64,000 nt of DNA from Amylostereum areolatum (lineage: Eukaryota; Basidiomycota; Agaricomycetes; Russulales; Stereaceae): NCBI GenBank assembly GCA_012932865.1, contig SAXG01000027.1, forward strand, positions 1-64,000. The letters run 5' to 3'. The notes under the pieces were generated by a model, which worked only from the letters and a program-made list of their open reading frames with translations, did not search any database and had not been told where the DNA came from. This document shows, one piece after another, positions 24,011-35,894 of the stretch (positions are counted from its first letter, which is position 1; every line of letters starts with the position of its first letter). The translations under genes were made by a program, and so were the position numbers.

Positions 24011-24681
24011 GTCCACGCGTGATCGGCCCGTAAAGATCCTGCAGACGAATATAAAAGGGGTGAGGTCTTCCTGGGGAAACGTGATGATCTTGTATTAGGC
24101 GATCTGCCCGGTTCGCCTGCTCTATCAAGCATCCCGGTCCAACGCCTCACCCCATTCGATATCCCGGATACATCGTTTGGCCTGCCTTGCCGGCCCAGTT
24201 GAAATCGACGGGCATCGCGCCCTCTTACTGTTGAACGACCATGACATCGGGACAACGTAGGTCTCTAAAGACAATGAGTTCCTCTCGTGCACAGCCTGAG
24301 CATTCTTAACATTTTACATCACCCTAGATTAAGTACAGCTGGGCAGCACATCAGGTCATGTAACCTGTCCGATCCGTCCATGTCGATTTGGACTACCAGA
24401 CAGGAAGAACACGATGTGTTCATGCACACAGGAAGGAATACAGATCTTTGATGCTTGTCTAGTGGTATTATACTACACGAGAGATTGCACTACTACAGGA
24501 GGGACTGATTGTGCTGCAAGATGAAGGGCCCAGGGGTTGGTGGATTGTTGTCGCGTACGTGCGCGTGGTACCACTAGTGAGATACTACTAGGACAGAGAT
24601 CATAAACAGTTTACGGCCATGGTCAGAATACAAAAAAAAACACTTGACAGCGAGTGAAAGCGCACAAAAACCACAATAACG
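24011..24681. other. Intergenic
   Basis: A/T-richer sequence between the start of the cofactor D gene and the end of the HNH-like gene. No feature was recognised. Confidence 0.4.
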
Positions 24682-26240
24682 TCAACATCCAATCTCCACA
24701 CTGTCCGCCCATTCACGGATGGCAGACTGTTTGACCTCTTCTTCCTTCCGTCTTCGTTCGGAAGTCCGTGATCCATGTATGCACACATTGAGCCGATACA
24801 TTTTTTCAAATGCCGCAGCGACCTTCTCGTCCATAGATTCCTCGTCCGATGTCGGCAGCGAGCCTGAAGAAAAAGTTGAATGCTGATGCGAGTCTTCGAG
24901 AGCTTCAAGGTCTCGCAAGGTCATAGTATCGTCAGTCACGTCACCCGTTGCCTTGTCCCGGAGAATCATGCTTCTCGACCAAACGACGATAATCTGCTGG
25001 TGTACGGCGTACAGTCGGTCCGTACTGGGTCTAGCACTTGGGACTCCTCTGGAACGCCAGGATAAAGGGTCTTGAGCATTTCAACATCGGCCTCCTCGCC
25101 AAAGCACATCAGCACAGAAACGCCATAGATGTAGTCAACGAGATATTGAGGAGGTGCGGTGTCTTCCGTCGCATTTGGGAGGGGGATGTCAAGGCTCCAG
25201 TGGCCATCATACAGGCTCGTGAGCCATACCAAGGAGTCGTCGAGGATATGCAGGGCATAACGATAAGGTCGGCCATCGGTATATGTTTGAATGTTTGCGG
25301 ATTTGTTGCATGGAACATCTTCAGTCACTAAGAATATGATTCGGAACCTTGAATAAGATGTTTCAACTCATGCAAATCACCATGCAGATGACGGACTCAC
25401 ACGTATCAATGCAACTTTCCGTCGGTCAAATTCCAGATGGGTAAAGACATCCAAGAGGATGCCGTTGCGGATGTCATCATACCCAACGATGGAGCTCGGC
25501 GGGTCATACAGCTGTGATCGCCCTTTGAAAATGTCGTTTAGGAACTGTTTAATTTTTCAGCTTGTTTACACTGACATGTCAGATAATGATACACGTACCG
25601 ACTGTTGCTTTTTGGCTGGGAAAATATGACAGGGTTCCATATGTACGGATTCGGGCAGAAACACTCCTGCTCCCCTATTCCCATCCCTCTGGGCTACTCC
25701 ACGGTGAAATTCACGCCCATGTGTCCGCCTAGTTCGCATGTCCGTCCGGGACCTGTTCACGTAACGCGGGTGCACAACACGGTCCCCATTGAAGGCTAAA
25801 AGAATGGGACTCGAAGTTGAGTATTTTGTGGGGCTGATAACGCAGTGGCACTCACCCTCACTCAAGAAGTAGAAGAATACTTCACCATCTTCTACTTGAG
25901 CTAAAGCCTCATCCACAGGTCTCTCTCCATTTTCATCATATGCGACGGATCCATCCAGGCCCAAGATCGACCATGCGACGTAGTGAAGCCATTTGCAGGG
26001 CTTCGAAGTAACAGAGTTCGCGATTTTCGTGGGGATGGTAAGCGCGGGGCAAGGATTTATGTTGAATATAACAGTGGAAATAGTGTGAGTCTGTGGATCG
26101 GTGGACGGGGGCAAATTACTAGGAGTAGCGGGAACGAAGTGCGAATCGACCACGGTCGTCGCTGGTAGGTTCGGAACAACCCGCCTTTCAGAGTCCGTTC
26201 CAGGTCCGTTCCGAGGTACCCGGCGCGAGACACAACATAT
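24682..26240 (-). CDS. HNH-endonuclease-like protein of basidiomycete type
   Basis: The N-terminal part reads PCKWLHYVAWSILGLDGSVA, then GDRVVHPRYVNRSRTDMRTR. An HNH-like core follows: REFHRGVAQRDGNRGAGVF, HMEPCHIFPAKKQQS, then FLNDIFKGRSQLYDPPSSI and GYDDIRNGILLD, with His and Asn/Asp positions typical of HNH folds. C-terminal segments are PPQYLVDYIYGVSVLMCFGE and an acidic, Arg/Lys-rich tail ending REWADSVEIGC. Introns near 25800-25860, 25560-25610, 25335-25400 and 25015-25060 join cleanly. The 5' end is uncertain; the coding frame remains open to beyond 26220, but the ATG is not obvious. The family is common in mushroom genomes and its function is unknown. It lacks neighbouring mobile-element genes here. 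Confidence 0.7.
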
Positions 26241-26332
26241 GCCCGTACTGTAGAGCGGGAAGCTAGTCAGGCTCCTGGGACCTGCGCAGAACGACTTAGC
26301 AGTCTTAGATACATACCGTCCTCCAAGTCGCG

Positions 26333-29300
26333 ATGCTCGCTGCCGCCACCTCATTCTTTTCGCGCTCGAACATCTCTCAAAACTACAACATTGGCGCTCC
26401 TTCCAATAGTAGCCGCACAGGAACTCCTTCACCTTCCGTCTCAAGCTCTCCTTCCACATCTCTCCCCGCCGTTGCACATGTACCTACTTTCCAAGTCGGG
26501 CTATGGCGCGTGCAATCGGCCTCTCACAAGACCACGAACAAGCGCGTATCAGTTTGGTCGTTTGACAAGAGGAGTGCTGAGATGGATCGTATGACGGCCG
26601 CGGCACGGGAGACCGCGCTGGATGTGCTAAAGACCGAAGTACATATCTTTGTTGTGCATCGCAAGGATATATTTGACTTCACGGTTTATCCAGGCATCTT
26701 CCTTGAGCAGGTTGCGCCATCCTTGCATCCTCGGTGCGCTGTGAATTCACCGTGCGTTTGGACGCGGAAACTGACTATATCCTCCCTACCAGAGGTCGTC
26801 GAGCCCCTAGAGGAAACTCGTGGAGAACTTCATCTTCGCAACTGAACCTCTTCTCTCGTCGTTGTATCCTCGCCATCCCTGGCTCGCCCTACTCCTCGTC
26901 ATTGGTAGACCTTGACGAAGTAGAAGTCCGTCAGCTGCTGTGGTTTCTTCTTCAGGACGTGAGTGCGGCCGCTAATCCCTGTCTCAAACAGATCCAGAAG
27001 GGCATCCTTCAACTCTGTAAAGGTCTTCAATTTCTTCACACCTCCGCGCGCCGCATCCACACAAACTTGAAGTCCTGAGAGTATCCTTATCAACAATGCG
27101 GTAGGTCCCCTCCCCCACGCCCAAGACGGGCCATGCTAAGTCGATTCCAGGGGGACTGGAAAATTGGTGGCCTTGGGCTTACTATATCATTAGCGGGAAC
27201 GGACGGACCCCCGCGATGGGAGTTTCCAACATATGACAGTCGAATGACCCCATATACACAACGGTCTTTTGATTACATGGGCAAGTCCGTCACCCTTTCC
27301 ACAATACACGCTTCTGATTTTGCGTGCTCAACAGCTCCAGAATATGCCCTCGACGAAGTGCTGAGCACATGCTTCGGACATGTACTCACTCGGATGTCTC
27401 ATGTATGCGGTTCATCTCAAAGGGGAACCTCCTTTCAAGAACTTCGGTAACCTCGGCAGTATGCGAGAACATGCTGGAAAGCAGGATCGTAGGGATGGAG
27501 CGATTGGACAAGGATTTACAAAGTGCGCACCCCTCAGACTTGCAACTGTTTATCACCTCAACTTCCGTGCGTAGGTTTGCTCAGGTCTCTTATCACCCGC
27601 CAACCCGGTGGGAGACCCACCCCCGAAACCCTTCCGTCCCATGCCTTCTTTTCTTCGCTGCCCATCTCTACACTCAATTTCCTCGATCCGGTCCAATTTT
27701 GCGGCCAAGTCCAGGGAAGAAAAGATCTCATTCATGAAAGGTACTCACAGGCGTCTTGGACCGCTTTTCAGAAAGCCTCCGAATACGAAAAATTCTACCG
27801 TCACTCCTTGAAGAAGTGCGTATTCTCTCCAACTTTTGGCATCCATGTGAATCGAGTGAAACAGATGAAAGATCCCCACCTGTTACCATCAATTCTTCCG
27901 AACGTATTCTTGGTTTCCAAAATCATCTCTCCCCAACAATTCGCGACCCTTGTGCTCCCGAGCCTCAAACCGCTCTTCACTATCAAAGATCCACCTCAGA
28001 ACATGATTCACACTTCTGGATAACCTGGGGACACTACAAGGCAAAACAGAGAAGACAGTCTTCCGAGAACGTGTGTCTCTTCATTCCATTTGTGGATCTC
28101 CCAGGCAGACCTTTCAGCATCAGACGTCTTACCGCTGGTCTATAACGCTCTCGAGTCGGAACACGCAATTGTATGTTGAGGGCCATCGGACAATACTTCT
28201 TCGCAAGCTTCTAAACTCATCGAACAGGTTCAAGAACGTGCCTTGAAGGTTGTCCCAGACCTGTGCGAGTCTATCGATTATGCTGAAGTACAAGGCGTTT
28301 TGTTCCCTCGCGTCGCGGTAAGCATTCAACTGACATACTATTTTTACTGCAAGTTTCTGATACTTGTGCACACATCAGCTGGTCTTCACCAGGACGCGCA
28401 TCCTGTCGGTCAAAGTTGCCACTCTCGTCACATTCTTAAGCATGGTTAAGACCCTTGATCAGGTATGTCACAAGTTCAAATGCGATTATAAGTACCCGAT
28501 GCACACGATGATATCTCCAGTCGAGTTTGACCCAAAAGCTTGTTCCGCTACTGTCCTAAAATTCGAACTAAGGAGCCTGCCGTCATGGTATGTCTGTACA
28601 CGATGGCACTCTAGGATAAGATTCATTCCCGGTACTACCAGATGGCAACACTCTCCGTCCAGGAGGCAATGGGAATGAAGGTTGACAGGGATGCAGTGGC
28701 GACATTAGGTCCTCCCCCAACTATGGGCGATGTGCATCGGTCCTCGTATGCCTCATATATCAGCCTCGCAGGATCCCTCAATCTGATTTTTTTTCGTCTC
28801 ACAGTCATCAATGTGGATCAGTTCCAGCGCTTCATGAGTGTCATCCGAAAACTCGGCGACCGTGTCGAGAAGGAACATAACCAGTACCTACGCGATTCCC
28901 AGCGTATTGAGGACCGCTCGGCCATCAACGTGAATGGGACGTCTGGAGCACCCTCGAGTACCGGCCCCGTCGACTTCGAGAGTCTTGTCGGAGGAACGAA
29001 TACCGCTACGGTCAAGGCCGATACCAATTTCGACGGCACAACCGGTTGGGATGATGATGTCTGGGGAAGTATCCTGGCTTCTGCTCCTGACGTGAGTACG
29101 ATCTCTCTTTCAACTCTCGCCCCGCTAATTTTTGCTCTCCTCGTCACTAGACTCCCCGCACACAAAGCCCGCAAACAGCTAACCCAATGCATGCACCGCA
29201 TACTCATAACAACTCCTTACCGTCGTCGTCTTCGCCCCGACTACATACAGTACCTACAGCCCGGACGCCCTCGAAATCTGCTCGAAGTCTGGGCGCGAAA

Positions 29301-29780
29301 CCCATACCCCCTCCCTCCAATTATTCCTCATCCTTCCAGCCGACATCGCCTCTCGCCTCGTCGTCTTTCACATCCCCGCCTATGAATGGAGGCATGGCAC
29401 CTATGCAACCGAATCACACTGGTCCTTCCTTCTCCCGACCACCAAGTCTGTCGATGGGCCAACAACCCCTTGCGCCTGCCAAACCGAACTACAACCTCAA
29501 CCTCTCCCAGCTCTCAAGTAACCCTCCTCCCTTCCCTTCATTCGGAGCTCCCCCGTCGATGTCCCCGCCCGTAATGCAGCAGCCTTCTTTCCCCGCTTTA
29601 GCGCCTGCGATGACCCCGTCTGTGCCTATGTCAATGTCATCACCACCGACCATTGCGTCAAGGCCGGGGATGGGCGATTTGCTCGCCCCCTCGCGACCAC
29701 AGCAGCCGTCGTGGGCGGGAACCGGCACGAACAAACAATTGTCGCAGACGGATTGGGGAGATTTTGACCCACTCGCATGA
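26333..29780 (+). CDS. SCYL2-type pseudokinase, nine apparent +1 frame breaks
   Basis: This is a Scy1-like pseudokinase (SCYL2/Ppk32 type), linked in other eukaryotes to clathrin-dependent traffic. The N-terminus reads FFSRSNISQNYNIG, LWRVQSASHKTTNKRVSVWS and FDKRSAEMDRM. The kinase-like domain then reads LRHPCIL, VVEPLEETRGEL, FATEPLLSSL, AIPGSPYSSSLVDLDEVE, KGILQLCKGLQFLHTSARR, GDWKIGGLGLTISLAG, WEFPTYDSRMTPYTQRSFDY and APEYALDEVLST. HEAT-like parts are LPSHAFFSSLPISTLNFLD, HLLPSILPNVFLVS and VQERALKVVPDLCESIDYAE. The tail (29153-29780) is Ser/Pro-rich and ends DWGDFDPLA. The intron at 27279 has a GC donor. One extra base each near 26831, 26865, 27070, 27370, 27688, 27743, 28009, 28557 and 28708 breaks the frame. 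Exons before 26830 and after 28790 are clean. Confidence 0.85.
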
Positions 29781-29854
29781 CATCGGACGGACTATTATCG
29801 TTACTTTCTAGATCTGAACGTAGAATAATTCTGGAATTATATGTGGTGTCGTAG

Positions 29855-32800
29855 TTACGCGGCTTCTACCTGCACGCCTTGCACGCGCCCGACGCTGGGT
29901 GCTTCAACGATCGTCTGTTGCCAGTCTGCACGGCTGCCCCATGTTTCCGGAAACGAATCTAGGGGGAGACCGAGGATATCCCTCAGGATTATCAACGCGC
30001 CCATCTTGGAAGTTACCGCGTTGTATTCTTTACACAGGGTGCTTTGGATGCCTGCGGACAGAGCGTTGTTGAGCTACACAGAACCGAGCGAGAGTGTGCA
30101 AACTTACAGTCAGGACACCCTTCTGAGTCGCCCTGTGGAATGCAAGGGCATTTGCTCACGGCCTCCTCCGCCTCGTTCAGGAGATTGGATACTGCATCGG
30201 ATTTACTGGTCACTATCTGAATGATCAAGAGAAACGTCAGAAGACATGCTCACTGTGGTCGAATGTCTTCGCAGCGATGCCACTTCCTGGACCAGTGTGA
30301 TCGTAGAAAATGAGACTGGACAACCCACTCAGTGGCGAGTGCGCAGGAGCAGAAAGGGTCGTACCGAGCGGGTCGCACACGCAGCGACGGCAATGCCATA
30401 TTCTCTTTCTCTTTGGCTTTACATTCTGTCCGTAAGTCTGCGGCCAAAGAGAAACGATTGAGAATAGCGTGTTCGGCCGAGTGGATGGCGGCCGCAACGC
30501 CAATTTGCCGTTCAACCAGCCAGTTTAAGGTGTCTTTGGATACGTCGAGCCACATTCCTGTCGAGACACGCTCGTATGGAGGCATATCTACAAAGACGGT
30601 GTCGAGAATTCGCCCGTTCCTAAGCAATGCATTAGCGGTTAGTACAGCCAGAGACCTTTGCTACCTTACTTTTCTTTGAAAAAGCCTATTGGAGCCGAAG
30701 GAGTTAGGTACAGCCTTGATATCTTACGGTGGTACGGGCTTACCGAACACCGAGGTCTTAATGTCCACCCCTATTGACACCAGTCAAGGCTCGAAGGTCA
30801 TTGAAGCACGAAAACATGAACGCACGACCATAAAACGCCAGTCGTGGGGAGTTCCGTATTTCACGAATGCGATGTGTTTGGACCGCATCCACATCCCTAT
30901 GTTAAAGTTCTAGGCTTCATAACAATTAGGGACAAGTGACATGCACTCACGTGTAATCCCTGCGAAATCCTGGGCCGTTGGTACTGTCGTCTGAAGGCAA
31001 AGAAAAATGACACATACCTGGGCTTTGTCGTCCATGCCACATTCGTACGTACCAAATGTGCTTTCTTCGAGTCGTGATTGACCTCATGGACCTAGAAATA
31101 TGTGTCGAGACTACGTTGCCTCGACGGATGAGAAAGGACTAACCAAAAATTGTAGCCCTTGATGTGTGAACTAGCTCCTCATCAGCATGGGGGAAAAACA
31201 GTCAGATGCGTGGTCACTCACGATACCTCCTTCATACAGTTCGAAAAGCGCGCGGGATACCTCAAGTTCTTCCATAACCCGCGCAACGACGCCTGGTTGC
31301 CCAAGCTTTGTCACATCAATCAGAGAGTATTTCTCTTCTTCCGCACCGCGAAGTGAAACATCCTTCGCAGGATACGGAAGAAACTTTGGGTGGGTATGAT
31401 ACCTGAAAGGCGAGTTAAAATAAAAAATGAGCCAAACAAAGAGAACATATACGCACCAGCCATCCCTGTCCTTCTCGAGTCTCTCTTCACACAACTGAAC
31501 CGTCAATGGTCCGAACCATTTTTGATCCTCCTTCCGCATTGGCATCTCGAAGGCCGCGCATTGCAAATGTGCTTCGACGATGGTAGCGTTGTCAAGGTTG
31601 ACGATCAGATCGTCGACGGGTTTCTCCCATATATCGTCCGGATGACTGAGATAATACTGGTCGATAGGATCGCCGCTGGTGACAAGGACACCTAATGCAT
31701 CCCGGGCACGACGACCTGCTCGTCCTATTTGCTGGCGCTGTGTAGAAAGACTACTGAGTCAACGAAAACGCCCGTAAGTAGCGTGCGTTACCAAACTAGC
31801 AACGTTCGATGGAAAACCAAGCATGATGACCGCATCAAGCACACCAATATCCACTCCCAGTTCGAGGGCGTTAGTGGCGATGATTCCGAGGAGCTTCCCA
31901 GAGAAGGCTTCTTGTTCTATCTTACGCCGATCGTGCTGCGAATAACCTGGAGCAGACGATCAGAGAGAAATAAGAGTATACTACGAGTGATCCGATTACC
32001 TCCTCTGTACGCCATCACTCTGTCCAGAATATCAAATCGACCCTCAGCGGTCAAGTCCTGTCTGATAGTTTTCATAGCCTGTAGGCCAACGATGAATACG
32101 AGTAGGCCATGGTCAGGGGTGACGCAATTCATACCAGTTCGCATGTTTTCCGAACCTCCAGGCAATCTAATCAGCAATGCTCGAGGAGTAACGCTACAAT
32201 AGCAGCGCCTACCTTACAGAAGAGAATGACCCTTATACCCCGTTTCATGAGATACCTCATTAAACCTGTCGCATCGGTGATGGCGGTCCTCATCTTTCCT
32301 AGCTTGCGCGCATCCAGGCTGACGAAGGGAGGGTCCCATATCACAAAGTCCTTCTTTCCCGTAGGTGCACCGTCTTCAATCACAGCTTCGACGGTCTAAT
32401 GGCCTGTTACATGAGCTGTTCCTAGACAACGAACAACACGTACGTCTAGCCCAAAGATGCTCCTCATATGTTCCTTTGGCTTGGATATGGTTGCGCTACA
32501 AGAAACAAATCGAATCCTCCTGTCTACATGGTGGCATGAGAAACAAGCCGCGAAGTTGAAAGCCGTGCGTACTTCCTAGCGCGGCGCAAATCCTTCGCAG
32601 ACGTCGCATGACCATTGCCGCGTGGCTAGAGACACGTTGAAGTAGGTCCCGGACAGACACAAGGAGTTCATACCTCCCAAAGACATCGTGGTAGTAATGC
32701 AACTCGTCGACAACAAGGAGCTTCAAATTCTTTAAGAACCTACGCCATGTTCAGAATATGTCTGAGGGATATTGGTGAAGTAGTAAACCTTCTCCAAAGG

Positions 32801-34770
32801 TCTTCATGAGGCAGAATTGCGGCGTGGATTGTGTCCTGAAAGCATTGGTACAGGTGACAATCCAGGGTGAATACCGCTCACAAAATTCGTCAGGATGACG
32901 GATGCGGTTTCCCTAATTCCTTTACAGATGTCAGCCTGAAGATACACACCACCTGGAGGGGGAAAGGTCATACTCGGCCGGTTCTCTTGCGAAGTGTCAC
33001 CATCATATGTATCAACCTACGAAAGATCTTTCAGGATAAAGAGGGAAAAGTAATGATAGCGAATTTACTTGAACGTTTTCGAGCCCGGGACATGCGTACA
33101 CCAGTTGTGCAAAAGCTGCCTTCTGGTCTTGGGCCAAAGCCTGACCTGGGGTAAGTAACATACGGTAAGTCAAGAATGATGACAAGCCTTGGTCGGGTAA
33201 ATCAGCAACGCTGTAGCGGAACTATCTTCTTCCAGAAATCGTAGGATGGGGGCCTTGTAAGGGGTTTAACAACGAGGAAAGCAGATTATCGTGCAGTATC
33301 CACCTGGTAGATGACAGACTTTCCCGAAGCAGTACTTGTTGAGACGATGACGTCCTTGCCCTCCGTGAGGGCTGATATAGCTTCCGCTTGGTGGGAATAC
33401 ATGGTACTGATGTTCCGAGATTCTAGAAATGCATGTTGGATACTCTCAGAGAAAGGAGGATCGAGGACACCTGGGGTAAAACTTGAGATATACGATCGTG
33501 TCGAGAAGAGTAAACGCCACTACCTAGGTGACCCTCTCGAGCCTCGAATGTACGCTTGTCTTGAATTTCGCCAGCGTACCACAGCTCCTTCTGGATCAAA
33601 TCCACAACGCTACCGATTGAAGGACGGTCCTCAGAACTAGGAACAACCGAGGGCTCCTCTCCGTGCGAATCTGAAAATGCATTGTGGAATAAGGACGCTG
33701 GGTTCACAGGCGCACAGTCCTTCCCAGCGGCTTTCAAAAGCGCGACTGGATCGCCATCGTCGGGAGTGGCGGATATCAATCTAAAGCACCAGCCAAAAGA
33801 GTCAAGCTCGCGAACAGAACGCACGTACCGCGCCTCGCTTACTGATCAATTGCATGGCAGAACGAGTGGTTTCGCTCGTCAACAAGCTTCGTGACTTTGC
33901 TCATCTTTACCGTAGGCGGAAGAGACAACATCCTGCATGCATCTCACATCAATATTGCGTTCATTCATCCAATTTGAAGCGCTCACCCATGGTCGGACTT
34001 ACGGGACCCATAACCGTCGTTACCGTTGAACTCTAGCACAAGAACGTGTTCATCACCGTCGTCGTATACCGCTTTCCGGGATTCGACATCGTCGTCCACT
34101 GGCACTATGTCACCTTCATCTCCATTGCCGGATTGAATGAATTTTCCAAAATCGGGCGACTTTCCGCGGGCGTTGATACGAAGTTCGTCCTTCGGTTTGT
34201 ATACAAACTCGACTAGGTTAGGGAGAAGGGCCCTAGGAAGGAGTTCCAGCGATTAAGAGAGACTTCACAGGCCGTGGAACATACTTAATCTCCGCCACCT
34301 CCCCCAGATCCAAAGGTCTGGAGTATATATAATGAGTTAACCGGCGTGGAGAGCACACGACCGTCAACGCACTCCTTCAAGAGGTTTTCTATAGAGACGC
34401 GGGTCGTCTCTATCGTCATAGGTATGTGCTGGCGAGTCGAGACAAATGCAATCACTGTGTTCATCGCCTTGAACACCTACTAGAGCAGTGAGCATCCGGG
34501 TCGTGACGTTTTTACAACCAAATACGCCGGCGTTAGACACACCTTGAACAGCTGTTGCACATCAAGTTATGTACAGACTATATGAAGGAGCTGACTCACA
34601 TGCTTGAAGTGTTCGGGCCAAGTGTTCGTGGCCTCGTTCATGCCCTTGGTCTCTGCAACTTTGCCTTTGGATGGGCCTCGCCTTCTTTTTGCCGCAGGCC
34701 CTGGTGCAGTAGCCTGCCCCTCAGCCCTTCGTTTGCTTGTACTCGCGCTCGGACCTGAAGATCGATTCAT
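29855..34770 (-). CDS. HRQ1: ATP-dependent 3'-5' DNA helicase HRQ1
   Basis: HRQ1 is a RecQ4-related SF2 helicase for crosslink repair and genome stability. The start is MNRSSGPSASTSKRRAEG at 34770, with a basic N-terminus, then NTWPEHFKH, LFKVFKAMNTVIAFVSTRQH and ALLPNLVEFVYKPKDELR. Helicase motifs visible are VIVSTSTASGKSVIYQ (Walker A), LLIYPTKA, VDTYDGDTSQENR, TASVILTNFDTIH, LLVVDELHYYHDVFG (DELH box), RFVSCSATISKPKEHMRSIF, TGLMRYLMKRGIRVILFCK and GRFDILDRVMAYRGG. The C-terminal DUF1998-type region reads DTVFVDMPPYERVSTGMWLD, AAIHSAEHAILNRFSLAADL, then a Cys cluster (CPCIPQ, EGCPDCIQSTLC) and KMGALIILRDILGLP. There are many short introns, one with a possible GC donor near 33150. The junction near 33880-34020 is unresolved. 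No frame break is required elsewhere. It converges with the SCYL2 gene (74 bp between stops). Confidence 0.93.
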
Positions 34771-35059
34771 ATCGAGGCGGGTGTATACACGGAAACGAAA
34801 TATGGTGGTGGATTACGCGGGTCGAGATTACAGGACGAATGTCGTCGTTGGAACGAGACGCGTCGCGTCGACGCAAGGGTAAGTATATACGTAACGTCAC
34901 GTGCGCGTTTTGCCTCTCCGGTCGTATGTAAGTACTTACGCGACTTGTACTAGTACTACTACCTACTAACCCAAGGTCAATTGCTCAACGAGCACATCGA
35001 GTCGGTGTGCGCAATCTCTTTCTGATGTCTAATGGACTTTTGACCTGAACGCTTGTCAG
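34771..35059. other. Short divergent promoter region
   Basis: Upstream region shared by HRQ1 (minus) and the 91-aa gene (plus). No motif is called. Confidence 0.35.
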
Positions 35060-35335
35060 ATGCGGCCGTCATTACCACGCTTGGTCCGTGTCATCCCACG
35101 AAGCGCTGTTAAACAAGCAGCGGTTGGCCATCCCAAGCCGAAGATATACAAGGAGCTTCCTAAAAACGTGGCTAGCCCTCCTCCATTAATAGAAGTCCTT
35201 TTGCAACGCAAGGCAGCTGCTGGCTCGAGTTACCCCGCGAACATCCGTATCGAGCCCTTGCCAACGAGAGCGACGTTCGAGGGTGTAGGGGACCGGGCTA
35301 GGGAGAATTTGCGGGAGATCTTGAGGGAACGGTGA
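35060..35335 (+). CDS. Small hypothetical protein, possibly mitochondrial
   Basis: A 91-aa single-exon frame starts MRPSLPRLVRVIPRSAVKQA. The first 25 residues are rich in Arg, Ser and hydrophobic residues without acidic ones, as in a mitochondrial targeting peptide. The rest contains GHPKPKIYKELPKNV, PPLIEVLLQRKAAA and IEPLPTRATF. It ends in a charged helix, GDRARENLREILRER. The family is not recognised; the size and composition would suit a mitochondrial ribosome or assembly subunit, but that is a guess. It is divergent from HRQ1. Confidence 0.55.
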   Translation: MRPSLPRLVRVIPRSAVKQAAVGHPKPKIYKELPKNVASPPPLIEVLLQRKAAAGSSYPANIRIEPLPTRATFEGVGDRARENLREILRER

Positions 35336-35894
35336 CGAACAATGTGAGTCTTCGAGCTAGAACAATGGTCGCAGAGACTTATTCCGTGGTTGTTCTCGTT
35401 CTCTATAGGCGTGTGTGCATCTGCACTGTTTGATTTTGTCACACATATATCTCGACACTATCCAAGCTCCTTCTTCTCAGAGCATGTTTGCCGTGCTCAT
35501 GAACTATAGACCTTGCACTTTGCATTGCGAGTAGTTACATGTTGTTCCAAGGCGAATCTGTATGTATAGCAGACTGAGGCGAAGAGGCTTCACTTTGTGA
35601 AGGTCTGACGCGCAACGTCGGGGCGGTACTTACATACCGTACATTTGGTTGTCGACAATTGCACTTACAGCACAAGTGATGTATGCAAGTACTCGGCGCT
35701 CGGGTGCTTGAACATGATGTGGAGGTGTGTACATTAATGATAAAACAACTAGCAAGGGGGTAAGTGTTACTGTATGTTACTTGTTACATAACATGCTATG
35801 GGCCATGGCTTGTTTGAAATCTGGTTCCGCCGCCCTACAGAGTATACGGCCAACTCGAACAACGCTCCGAGACGCCGAAACAGAGAATACAAGC
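35336..35894. other. Intergenic
   Basis: No coding or structural pattern was recognised. It carries the 3' flank of the 91-aa gene and the promoter of the next gene. Confidence 0.4.

Noticed and set aside
26333..28720. Programmed +1 ribosomal frameshifting in SCYL2
   Set aside because: As a claim of mechanism it fails for now. The nine sites share no common P-site codon, stop codon or downstream element, and nine events in one message would leave almost no product.
30000..30120. Apparent frameshift at the HRQ1 C-terminus
   Set aside because: Using the GTAAGTTT donor and the CCGCAG acceptor gives CPDCIQSTLCKEYNAV without any frame change.
34270..34330. Apparent +1 frameshift in HRQ1 before VAEIKALLPNL
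   Set aside because: A 58-nt intron (GTGCTC...GGGGAG) joins CVDGR directly to VAEIK in frame, so no frameshift is needed.
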